Positions 39,917 to 47,632 of a DNA stretch of 56,980 bases are shown here, one piece after another. Position 1 is the stretch's first letter. Each line of letters opens with the position of its first letter. The DNA is taken from assembly GCA_045595785.1 (NCBI GenBank), contig JAZOBE010000046.1, positions 1 to 56,980 on the forward strand, given 5' to 3'. The notes below the pieces were generated by a model. That model was not told where the DNA came from. It worked only from the letters and a program-made list of their open reading frames with translations, and did not search any database. Both the position numbers and the translations under genes were made by a program. The stretch is from SFLA01 sp045595785 (lineage in GTDB: Bacteria > Bacillota > Clostridia > Oscillospirales > CAG-382).

Positions 39917-41113
39917 ATGAAATATTTTGTTCTTTTGGGCGATGGTATGGGCGATTATGCCTGCCCGCAGCTCGATGGAAAAACTCCCCTTGAGGCGGCG
40001 TACAAGCCTACGATCGACCGTCTTGCTTCAGGGGGCATAATGGGTCTTTGTAAAACCGTACCCGACCATATGGTGCCCGAATCCGATACTGCAAACCTTT
40101 CAATCCTGGGCTATCCGCCTGAGATATATTCTGCAGGCCGATCTCCTCTTGAGGCGGTCAGCCTTGGCATAACTCTGGGTAAGGACCAGGCGGCTATCCG
40201 CGCAAATCTGGTGTGCCTTACAGGCGAGGGCGAGTATGCGTCTCTGACTATGGACGATAACACCGCAGGAGAGATAACTACTCCCGAGGCAAGAGAGCTT
40301 ATTGAATATCTTGATAAAAACCTGCTTGTCGGCAGCACTGACAGGATCTTTACCGGCATCTCTTACCGCCACTGCTTTATTACGGATAATTGGACCGGCT
40401 TTAAGGATTTTACTCGTCCTCACGATATTATGGGGCAGTGCATCGGATCTTATCTTCCTCCCGAGCCTTATCTTACTCTACAAGCACGTTCTCGTGAGCT
40501 TTTGGAAAACCATCCCGTTAACCTTAAGCGCGCTTCCGAGGGTAAGAAAAAGGCAAACTCCATTTGGCTGTGGAGCCCCGGGAAAAATCCCGCCCTACCT
40601 TCATTTAAGGAAACTTTCGGTCTTGACGGCGCGGTAGTCTGCGCTGTGGATCTTATTAAGGGTATCGGTCTGTGCGCGGGAATGGAGGTTCCCAACGTGG
40701 AAGGCGCTACAGGGGGCACCGATACCGATTACCGTGCCAAGGAAAAGGAAGCGGAAAAGCAGTTTGAAAGCGGCAAGGATTTTGTATATCTCCACGTAGA
40801 GGCGCCCGATGAATACGGTCATCAGGGCAACCCCGTGGGTAAAAAGACTTCCATTGAAAAACTGGATTCTCAAATAATGGCACCTATGCTTGAGTATCTG
40901 TCCTCTTTGGGCGAGGATTACCGCATACTATTTATGCCCGACCATTATACGCCCGTTTCCACCCGTACCCACGCAAGAGGGGAAGTGCCCTTTATAATTT
41001 ACGACAGCCGCCGTCAGGTATATCCTATAAGAAAGTATACCGAAGCGGAAGCCAAGGACGGGCCGTACGTTCCCACGGGACCGGACCTTATGAAGATCTT
41101 TTTGGAAAAATAA
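39917..41113 (+). CDS. apgM: cofactor-independent phosphoglycerate mutase (archaeal/ApgM type)
   Basis: A 398-residue alkaline-phosphatase-superfamily enzyme interconverting 3- and 2-phosphoglycerate without 2,3-bisphosphoglycerate. The metal site begins at LLGDGMGD. ESDTANLSILGY contains the catalytic Ser, and HVEAPDEYGHQG and MPDHYTPVSTRTHARGEVPF complete the metal ligands. ATG 39917 is used because GAGGTG precedes it; the upstream codons in frame lack a ribosome site. Some clostridial relatives have been proposed to phosphorylate homoserine, an alternative that sequence alone does not exclude. It converges on dapA with only 5 bases between their ends. Confidence 0.85.
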   Translation: MKYFVLLGDGMGDYACPQLDGKTPLEAAYKPTIDRLASGGIMGLCKTVPDHMVPESDTANLSILGYPPEIYSAGRSPLEAVSLGITLGKDQAAIRANLVCLTGEGEYASLTMDDNTAGEITTPEARELIEYLDKNLLVGSTDRIFTGISYRHCFITDNWTGFKDFTRPHDIMGQCIGSYLPPEPYLTLQARSRELLENHPVNLKRASEGKKKANSIWLWSPGKNPALPSFKETFGLDGAVVCAVDLIKGIGLCAGMEVPNVEGATGGTDTDYRAKEKEAEKQFESGKDFVYLHVEAPDEYGHQGNPVGKKTSIEKLDSQIMAPMLEYLSSLGEDYRILFMPDHYTPVSTRTHARGEVPFIIYDSRRQVYPIRKYTEAEAKDGPYVPTGPDLMKIFLEK

Positions 41114-41118
41114 AATAT

Positions 41119-41955
41119 TTATTCTGCATATAAGGGCGGACGGAGTACGTACTCTGTCAGCCCTTTTTCGTACAGCAGTTTTTTTATGGGGATGGGATTA
41201 ACGCTTGAAAAAAGCTGTTTTATAAGAGGCATAAGTGAAAGCTGTATTTCTCTGGCACCTTCAACGTCACCTGAAAACCATTTGTTGCACATTTCTGCCG
41301 TTTTCACGGGCTCGGCGTTGGATACCACGGAAATAAGTCCGATTCCGCCTATAGAAAGTATTGGCAGGTTTATTTCGTCGCTTCCCGAAAATATAGGCAA
41401 TTCTTTTCCGCATAGTGCGCTTATTTCGGTAATCTGCGCCATGTTTCCGCTGGCTTCCTTTATGCCGTTCAGGTTAGGGATCTCGCTCAACGCCTTTGCC
41501 GTTTGCGGAAGAATATTAAGTCCCGTCCTGCTCGGTACGTTGTAAGCAATGACAGGCTTTTCCACAGCGCCGCAAATCGCCTTGTAATATTCAATAATTC
41601 CTCTTTGTGTGGTCTTGTTATAATAGGGGGTTACCGCCAGAATACCGTCAGCTCCGGCTTTGACTGCGTCCTCGGCAAACATCACTGCCTTTTCGCCGTT
41701 GTTACAGCCTGCACCGGTAATTACAACGCATTTGTCCTTTACTCTTTCTTTTACGAATGCGGTAATATCTATTCTTTCTTCCCGTGAAAGTGTAGACGCC
41801 TCGCCCGTAGTTCCGCACAGGATAAGCGCACTTATTCCTGCATCCGTCTGAATATCCGTTAGCCTTTTCAGCGCATCGTAATCAATTTTCCGGTCTTTTG
41901 TAAACGGGGTTATCATCGCAGTGCCCGCACCGCGGAAAAGCGGAAGTTTTTTCAT
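41119..41955 (-). CDS. dapA: 4-hydroxy-tetrahydrodipicolinate synthase
   Basis: This 278-residue TIM-barrel aldolase condenses pyruvate with aspartate semialdehyde at the start of the lysine/diaminopimelate pathway. The phosphate/carboxylate loop CGTTGEASTL, the tyrosine of AYNVPSRTG and the Schiff-base lysine of NGIKEASGN are present. It is slightly shorter than usual at the C-terminus. ATG 41955 is used because AAAAGGAGAT precedes it. The gene is alone on the minus strand; no other dap gene lies nearby. Some members of the family act on other 2-oxoacids, but the active-site motifs favour DapA. Confidence 0.88.
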   Translation of the reverse strand: MKKLPLFRGAGTAMITPFTKDRKIDYDALKRLTDIQTDAGISALILCGTTGEASTLSREERIDITAFVKERVKDKCVVITGAGCNNGEKAVMFAEDAVKAGADGILAVTPYYNKTTQRGIIEYYKAICGAVEKPVIAYNVPSRTGLNILPQTAKALSEIPNLNGIKEASGNMAQITEISALCGKELPIFSGSDEINLPILSIGGIGLISVVSNAEPVKTAEMCNKWFSGDVEGAREIQLSLMPLIKQLFSSVNPIPIKKLLYEKGLTEYVLRPPLYAE

Positions 41956-41987
41956 AAAAAATATCTCCTTTTCCTGTGTCAACGGTC

Positions 41988-42016
41988 TTTACAATCCGCT
42001 TTAAGTATTGTATAAT
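41988..42016 (+). promoter_or_regulatory. promoter of the queA operon
   Basis: TTTACA (41988-41993) and TATAAT (42011-42016) have 17-base spacing. Direct repeats ATAGTGGA at 42017 and 42031 follow at the start point. Confidence 0.75.
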
Positions 42017-42078
42017 ATAGTGGAATATACATAGTGGATTACTATATACATTTTATGCCGAATAAGGATTAGTTGATA

Positions 42079-43122
42079 ATGGATCTTACCAGATTAAATA
42101 CATATTTTTATTCTCTTCCCGAGGAGCTTATTGCCCAGACCCCTGCGGACAAGCGTGATATGTCTCGTATGCTGGTGCTGGATAAAGCAAGCGGTGAGAT
42201 AGAGCACAAGCATTTTTGTGATATAACCGAATATTTCCGTCCCGGTGATACCTTGGTCATCAACGATACGAAGGTAATTCCCGCGCGTATTTACGGTGTT
42301 AATCCTAAGCGTGCAGGGGAGATAGAGACCGTCCTTCTCCGCCGCGTTACCGATAAAAGCGGTGAAGTTTGGGAGTGTCTTACTCGTCCCGGTAAAAAGA
42401 CGGGCGTAGGCGATACCGTGATTTACGGCAACGGACTTTTGAAGGGTGAAGTCATCGCAGTATGTGAAGGCGGTACCCGAGAGATCCGATTTACATATGA
42501 CGGTGTGTTTCCCGAAATACTTGATGAGATCGGCTCAATGCCGCTTCCGCCTTATATAACAAAGCGTCTTGAGGATAAAAACAGATATCAGACCGTTTAT
42601 GCCACTCATGAAGGCAGCGCCGCAGCGCCTACTGCAGGACTTCATTTCACTCCCGAATTGCTTGAAAAGATAAAGAATATGGGCGTGAATATAGAAAAAG
42701 TTTTGCTTCACGTAGGTCTTGGCACCTTCCGTCCCGTTAAGGAGGATGTGATAACCGACCACAAGATGCATACGGAATATATCAAGGTCACTGCCGAGAC
42801 GGCGGAGCGCATCAACGCCGCCCGCAAAGCAGGGGGACGTATTATTTCCGTAGGTACCACCAGTACCCGAACTCTTGAATCGGTTACCGATGAAAACGGT
42901 ATAGTTCATCCCTTTGAGGGTGAGACGGGAATATTTATCTATCCCGGCTATAAATTCAAGGCGGTGGATTGTCAGATAACCAATTTCCACCTGCCCGAAA
43001 GCACACTTCTTATGCTTATTTGCGCCTTTGCAGGATATGAAAACGCAATGAACGCATATAATACCGCCGTCAAGGAGCAATATCGCTTTTTCTCCTTCGG
43101 CGATGCGCTGTTTATTAAATAA
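42079..43122 (+). CDS. queA: tRNA queuosine: S-adenosylmethionine ribosyltransferase-isomerase
   Basis: A 347-residue enzyme that transfers and isomerises the ribosyl part of SAM onto 7-aminomethyl-7-deazaguanine in tRNA to make epoxyqueuosine. SLPEELIAQTPADKRDMSRMLVLDK is the standard opening, and AAPTAGLHFTPELLEKI and GTTSTRTLES are family signatures. ATG 42079 is favoured over TTG 42073 by its 10-base distance from AAGGA. It is followed 6 bases later by miaA, another anticodon-loop modification gene, and leads a long co-directional block. Confidence 0.95.
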   Translation: MDLTRLNTYFYSLPEELIAQTPADKRDMSRMLVLDKASGEIEHKHFCDITEYFRPGDTLVINDTKVIPARIYGVNPKRAGEIETVLLRRVTDKSGEVWECLTRPGKKTGVGDTVIYGNGLLKGEVIAVCEGGTREIRFTYDGVFPEILDEIGSMPLPPYITKRLEDKNRYQTVYATHEGSAAAPTAGLHFTPELLEKIKNMGVNIEKVLLHVGLGTFRPVKEDVITDHKMHTEYIKVTAETAERINAARKAGGRIISVGTTSTRTLESVTDENGIVHPFEGETGIFIYPGYKFKAVDCQITNFHLPESTLLMLICAFAGYENAMNAYNTAVKEQYRFFSFGDALFIK

Positions 43123-43128
43123 ACCGTT

Positions 43129-44061
43129 ATGAAGAACACAAAAGTTATTGTAATTCTCGGGCCTACCGCATCGGGAAAAACGGGTCTGGGGATAAAGCTT
43201 GCAAAGGCTCTTGACGGTGAGATAATCAGCGGTGACAGTATGCAGGTGTACCGTGGTATGGACATCGGTACTGCCAAGCCTGATACGGCAGAGATGGACG
43301 GCGTACCTCACCATCTTATTGATATTCTCGATATTGACGAGAAGTTTTCCGTGGCGGAGTTTTGCTCTCTTGCCCTTGCGGCAGTTGAGAATATTTCGTC
43401 TCGGGGAAAAACTCCCATAATCGTCGGCGGAACGGGTATGTATATCGAAACTCTCGTTTCCGGCAGACTTTATGAGACCGAAACGGCTGATGAGGACAAG
43501 CGCCGTGAGTATGAGGCTTATGCACGGGATAACGGTGCGGAGGCGCTTCACGCACGGCTTAGGGAGCTGGACCCCGTTTCTGCAGAGAAAATACATCCCA
43601 ACAATATAAAAAGAGTTATCCGCGCAATAGAAATAGCCCTTTCGGGAGACAAAACTAAATCCCGTCTGGAGGAGACGTTGGTTTCCGAAAAGCCCTTTGA
43701 GTCGCTTATGCTGTATCTCACTCCGCCCTCCCGCGAGGTTATGTACGACCGTATCAATCGCAGGGTGGATATTATGATGGAATCGGGGCTTTTGGATGAA
43801 GTGAAGCGTCTTGACGAGATGGGACTCAGAAATACTCCCACCGCTTCTCAGGCTATAGGATACAAAGAATTTTTCCCGTTTATCGATGGTGAGTGTACGC
43901 TGGATGAATCGGTGGAAAAGCTAAAACAGCATACAAGAAATTACGCCAAAAGGCAGACAACCTACTTCGGTCATATGACGGAGCTTGTTCCCGTTTCCGT
44001 CGGTGACAAAGGATTTTCGTCTGCACAAAGGATATGTGAAGAATGGTTAAAAACGCATTAA
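43129..44061 (+). CDS. miaA: tRNA dimethylallyltransferase
   Basis: The enzyme (310 residues) attaches a dimethylallyl group to A37 of tRNAs reading UNN codons. The P-loop ILGPTASGKTGLGI, the DSMQVYRGMDIGTAKP segment and QATSQAIGYKE-like end region (here TASQAIGYKEF) with the QTTYF tail are all typical. It lies between queA and the HlyD-like gene, whose start overlaps its last 19 bases, so expression is coupled. Confidence 0.95.
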   Translation: MKNTKVIVILGPTASGKTGLGIKLAKALDGEIISGDSMQVYRGMDIGTAKPDTAEMDGVPHHLIDILDIDEKFSVAEFCSLALAAVENISSRGKTPIIVGGTGMYIETLVSGRLYETETADEDKRREYEAYARDNGAEALHARLRELDPVSAEKIHPNNIKRVIRAIEIALSGDKTKSRLEETLVSEKPFESLMLYLTPPSREVMYDRINRRVDIMMESGLLDEVKRLDEMGLRNTPTASQAIGYKEFFPFIDGECTLDESVEKLKQHTRNYAKRQTTYFGHMTELVPVSVGDKGFSSAQRICEEWLKTH

Positions 44062-45287
44062 AACAAACAGCATCGGCACTTATCTCCCTTGCGATCATAT
44101 TTTACATTTTACTTCAGTTGATGCTGTCTGTAGGCGATACCGTTGAGACGGAAAACGCATTTTTACAGCAGGCTGAGTATAAGACAGAGCTTACCGCTTA
44201 TTTGTTCAGAGACGAGACTGTGCTGGATTCCGGCTCGGTGGGCACCAACAGCTTTTTGGTTGAGGACGGTGAAAAGGTTCTTCGCGGCGACGAGGTCTGC
44301 GTGACCTACAGCGAGGCTGCGGATGCTGACGCTCAGGAAAAAATCAAAGAACTGAAGCAGCGTATAGAGATACTGCGTAAAAGCGGTGTCGGTAACGGTT
44401 ATACTATCTCCGACCACAAGATAATCGATAATAATATCAGTGATCTGGTTTTGGAATTGGTGGGTGGCGTTTACGGAGGCGGCTACGATACTGCAGTCCG
44501 TACCGGCGCAGAGCTTTTGGTGCAGGAAAACCGAAGACTTGCCCTTACCCAGACGGTAAAAGATTATTCTATGCAGATAAATGCCTGCCGTACCGAAATA
44601 TCCCGTCTGGAATCCACCTTTACCGGTGATAAGCATACCACCTTCGCTTCCGATGACGGATATTATTATTCAACTGTCGATGGATACGAAAATGCCTTTA
44701 CTACTGATGCGGTACTGTCTCTTACCCTTGACAGCTTTGACGATATAGTTTCCTCCGGCGCGGATGAGAGTCTTGCGGAAAACTCCGCAGGTAAGATCGT
44801 TACCTCCGCATATTGGTATATTGCCTGCAAGACTACCCGAAGCGATTTCGGCTTGTATACCGTCGGAAATAATTATACCGTTTCATTCCCGTATTCCTCG
44901 GATCTGAAGTGCGAGATGAAGCTGTCCAAGGTTATTACACAAACTGATACAGACGATATTATCTTGGTTTTCTCTACCAAGACCATACCTCCCGAAATGA
45001 GCTTTACCCGCCGTCAGACCATAAGCGTGGTAAAGGAGACCTATGAGGGACTTCGCGTTCCCGCTTCCGCAGTCCGCGTGCTTGACGGAACCAGAGGAGT
45101 ATACGTGCTTGACGGAAACACCGTAGTGTTCAAGGAAATAAACGTTTTGTACGAAGACGACGGCATATACATCTGTGCACTTCCCGATAAGGACCATAAG
45201 TCATACGTTTCTGAGACCAAGCTTTCTCTGTACGATATGATAATCGTATCGGGAACCGACCTTTACGTAGGGAAGGTGTTATCTTGA
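44043..45287 (+). CDS. HlyD-like membrane-fusion adaptor protein next to sepF
   Basis: A 414-residue protein with one N-terminal membrane helix (about 6-30: ALISLAIIFYILLQLMLSVG), a biotinyl-lipoyl-like extracellular fold (YLFRDETVLDSG ... VEDGEKVLRGDEVC), a short coiled coil (about 97-120 and 165-195) and a C-terminal beta domain (LRVPASAVRVLDGTRGVYVLDGNTVVFKEINVLYEDDG). This is the architecture of HlyD-type adaptors, but no ABC transporter or exporter is adjacent. The gene is sandwiched between miaA and yggS, in front of sepF, suggesting a link to cell-wall growth or division. That role is inferred from position only. Confidence 0.75.
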   Translation: MVKNALKQTASALISLAIIFYILLQLMLSVGDTVETENAFLQQAEYKTELTAYLFRDETVLDSGSVGTNSFLVEDGEKVLRGDEVCVTYSEAADADAQEKIKELKQRIEILRKSGVGNGYTISDHKIIDNNISDLVLELVGGVYGGGYDTAVRTGAELLVQENRRLALTQTVKDYSMQINACRTEISRLESTFTGDKHTTFASDDGYYYSTVDGYENAFTTDAVLSLTLDSFDDIVSSGADESLAENSAGKIVTSAYWYIACKTTRSDFGLYTVGNNYTVSFPYSSDLKCEMKLSKVITQTDTDDIILVFSTKTIPPEMSFTRRQTISVVKETYEGLRVPASAVRVLDGTRGVYVLDGNTVVFKEINVLYEDDGIYICALPDKDHKSYVSETKLSLYDMIIVSGTDLYVGKVLS

Positions 45288-45949
45288 CGGATATAAACAA
45301 AATGCTGGAAAGCATTAATGAAATAAAAGCTTTTTTACCGGAAAACGTTACTCTTGTAGCCGCTACAAAAACGGTTCCCGCAGAGGTTATAAACGCCGCT
45401 ATTGATGCCGGCATTACCGATATCGGTGAGAACCGCCCCGAGGAATTGTGTGAAAAATATCCTCTTCTTAAAAAAGAAGGAGTGCGTTTTCACATCATTG
45501 GCGGACTTCAGACCAGGAAGGTAAAAAGCATTATTGACAAGGCGGATATGATACAATCTCTTGACCGCCCCTCCCTTGCAAACGAGATTGAAAAGCGGGC
45601 AGGGGAGATAGGAAAAATAATGGATTGCCTTATAGAGATAAACCTCGGTAAGGAAGAAGGTAAATCGGGGGTGTATCCCGAGGACGCTTTGGACTTTTAT
45701 CTTTCGCTTGAAAATCACCGGCATATCCGTATAAGAGGTGTGATGGCAGTACCGCCCGTAGGAAAGACGGAAGAATACTATAATATTTTGCATAAAATAT
45801 ACGCCGACATCTTGAAAAAATCGAAATTTGGTGATAGAATAGATATAATATCTGTAGGTATGTCTTCAGATTATAAAACTGCGGTTTTGAAAGGGTCAAA
45901 TATGGTCCGTATCGGAAGCGCAATATTCGGAAAAAGAAATTATAATTAA
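45284..45949 (+). CDS. yggS: YggS-family PLP homeostasis protein
   Basis: A 221-residue PLP-binding barrel protein thought to keep PLP and amino-acid pools balanced. The PLP lysine is in LVAATKTVPAE; DIGENRPEEL and HIIGGLQTRKVK are conserved, and the C-terminal SVGMSSDYKTAVLKGSNMVRIGSAIFG binds the phosphate. It begins at TTG 45284, overlapping the stop of the preceding gene; GGAAGG is at 45271-45276. The position next to sepF is the classic Gram-positive order. Confidence 0.92.
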   Translation: MTDINKMLESINEIKAFLPENVTLVAATKTVPAEVINAAIDAGITDIGENRPEELCEKYPLLKKEGVRFHIIGGLQTRKVKSIIDKADMIQSLDRPSLANEIEKRAGEIGKIMDCLIEINLGKEEGKSGVYPEDALDFYLSLENHRHIRIRGVMAVPPVGKTEEYYNILHKIYADILKKSKFGDRIDIISVGMSSDYKTAVLKGSNMVRIGSAIFGKRNYN

Positions 45950-45980
45950 AAAATAATGATTAATAAACGGAGGAACAATC

Positions 45981-46427
45981 ATGGGATTCATGAAGAGCAT
46001 TACTAACCTTTTTAAGCCTGACGACGAATACGAAGAAGAGAACTATACTGAAGAGGAATATGAAGAGGTTCCCGTTAAGGAAACCAAGTCCTCTTCCGTT
46101 TCCAGACCTGCCGGCGGAGTATCTTCCACCGCATCTCTTGAAATGAAGATAATCAAGCCCGATAAGTATGAGGCGGTTACCGGTATCGCACAGCACCTTA
46201 TGGCTCGCCGTACCGTAGTTCTCAATCTTGAGGATACCAACAAGGAAACCATCAGAAGAATTATCGATTTCCTTTCCGGCGTTACCTTTGCTATTGGCGG
46301 CAGCCTTAAGCGCGTTGCAAATTCCACCTACGTTATCACACCCAAGAACGTAGAGCTTTCCAACGATCAGCTTGAAGCTTCTGCAGCTGAAGAAAAGCCT
46401 GCAGCAGCACCCAGAGATCTGTTCTAA
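45981..46427 (+). CDS. sepF: cell division protein SepF
   Basis: A 148-residue protein that helps anchor and bundle FtsZ at the division site. An N-terminal amphipathic membrane-binding helix (MGFMKSITNLF) is followed by an acidic linker and the SepF domain (KIIKPDKYEAVTGIAQHLMARRTVVLNLEDTNKETIRRIIDFLSGVTFAIGGSLKRVANSTYVITP). The acidic tail is shorter than in some species. A good Shine-Dalgarno, CGGAGGA, precedes the ATG. It lies between yggS and yggT. Confidence 0.95.
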   Translation: MGFMKSITNLFKPDDEYEEENYTEEEYEEVPVKETKSSSVSRPAGGVSSTASLEMKIIKPDKYEAVTGIAQHLMARRTVVLNLEDTNKETIRRIIDFLSGVTFAIGGSLKRVANSTYVITPKNVELSNDQLEASAAEEKPAAAPRDLF

Positions 46428-46462
46428 GCTTTTTGCTTAACGGCTGAACGGAGAACTTTGTT

Positions 46463-46747
46463 TTGAATATACTTTTGTATACAGTTTCGAGCACGGTGGA
46501 GATTTTTCTCTGCCTGCTTTCGCTTGCCATAGTTTTGCGGCTGCTTCTTCCTCTTATGGGAACGGAGGGCGGTCTGCTGTACACTATTTCCGTGGTTATA
46601 AGCGAGCCTGTTGTGGCTCCTGTAAGAGGAATTCTTTCAAAAAGCGAATTTTTTGAATCCTTTCCCATGGACTTGTCGTACATAATAACTATCATGGGAA
46701 TAATGGTGTTATACGCCTTCTTCCCCTCTGCAAGCGCATTTCTTTAA
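46463..46747 (+). CDS. yggT: YggT-family membrane protein
   Basis: A 94-residue membrane protein with two hydrophobic helices flanking the motif ISEPVVAPVRGILSK, the YggT signature. In Gram-positive bacteria the family sits beside sepF and contributes to membrane-associated division functions, though no biochemical activity is known. The TTG at 46463 is preceded by GGAGA at about 46450-46454. The spacing on both sides (35 and 18 bases) fits one transcript. Confidence 0.85.
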   Translation: MNILLYTVSSTVEIFLCLLSLAIVLRLLLPLMGTEGGLLYTISVVISEPVVAPVRGILSKSEFFESFPMDLSYIITIMGIMVLYAFFPSASAFL

Positions 46748-46765
46748 ATTAGGGGGTAGTGTCAT

Positions 46766-47617
46766 ATGCTGGCGCCGCACGAGTTGAAAAACAAATCCTT
46801 CGGCAAAAGCCTTAAGGGCTATAACGTTGCCGAGGTAGATGATTATATCAGCTTTCTCATAGACAAATATACCGAAGTGTACCGTGAGAATATCGAGCTT
46901 GACCGTAAGCTCCGCATCGTCGTTACCAATCTTGACGAGATACGCGACGAGGAGGAGTCTATACGCAACACTTTGGTCTCCGCACAGAAGATGGGCGAGA
47001 AAATAATACGCGATGCCAATGAGCGTGCAGACATTATTACCGAATCCATTAAAAAACGCTGTGACGCGGTTATTGAGGATTTCAAAAGCCAGATCGCCAA
47101 GGAAAAAGAAGAACTCTGGACCGTGCGTGCTACCGTGCTGGATTTCAAGAAAAAGCTGTTTGAGGCTTACCGCCAGCAGATAGAGGACGTGCGCAACATT
47201 TCAGTTAACGAGTTGGAGGAGCTTGTACTTCCCTCTGACAGTGAGCTGGTAGGCAAGATATTCGGTGAGGTCAAGGCGACCATCGAGGAAGAGATACGCA
47301 CTGAACGTGTCCGCCGCGAGCAGGAGGAGATAATCCGCCGCGCCGAGGAGGAGCAAAACGCAGAACAGCAGATAGATGAAAACGATCTGTTTACCCCTCC
47401 GCTTACAGATACTATCGTTCTTCCTGCGGATCAGATTCCCGTGGAAGAACCCGAGGACGGTCTGCGCCGTATACTTGAGGAGGCTGCCGAGAATGAGGCT
47501 GCCGCAAGCGCTGACGCAACCGTTGTAATACCCGAAATTCCTTCGGATACCGAAGGAGAAGACGTTTCTTCCGATGAAGAAATGTTCAAGCTTTTCAGCG
47601 AAGACGAAGAAGACTAA
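46766..47617 (+). CDS. divIVA: DivIVA-domain protein
   Basis: A 283-residue protein with the N-terminal membrane-curvature domain (APHELKNKSFGKSLKGYNVAEVDDYISFLIDKYTEVY), followed by a long coiled coil (about 40-210) and an acidic, disordered C-terminus of about 70 residues. DivIVA proteins mark poles and septa and recruit division and growth proteins. The C-terminal tail is longer and more acidic than in B. subtilis DivIVA. It lies between yggT and ileS, the common position. Confidence 0.9.
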   Translation: MLAPHELKNKSFGKSLKGYNVAEVDDYISFLIDKYTEVYRENIELDRKLRIVVTNLDEIRDEEESIRNTLVSAQKMGEKIIRDANERADIITESIKKRCDAVIEDFKSQIAKEKEELWTVRATVLDFKKKLFEAYRQQIEDVRNISVNELEELVLPSDSELVGKIFGEVKATIEEEIRTERVRREQEEIIRRAEEEQNAEQQIDENDLFTPPLTDTIVLPADQIPVEEPEDGLRRILEEAAENEAAASADATVVIPEIPSDTEGEDVSSDEEMFKLFSEDEED

Positions 47618-47632
47618 GGAGTACCCATAAAA

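Noticed and set aside
42017..42078. preQ1 riboswitch in the queA leader
   Set aside because: The leader is short and AT-rich, with no C-rich loop and A-rich tail arrangement typical of preQ1 aptamers.
47618..47632. T-box leader for ileS
   Set aside because: Only 15 bases separate divIVA and ileS, too short for a T-box.
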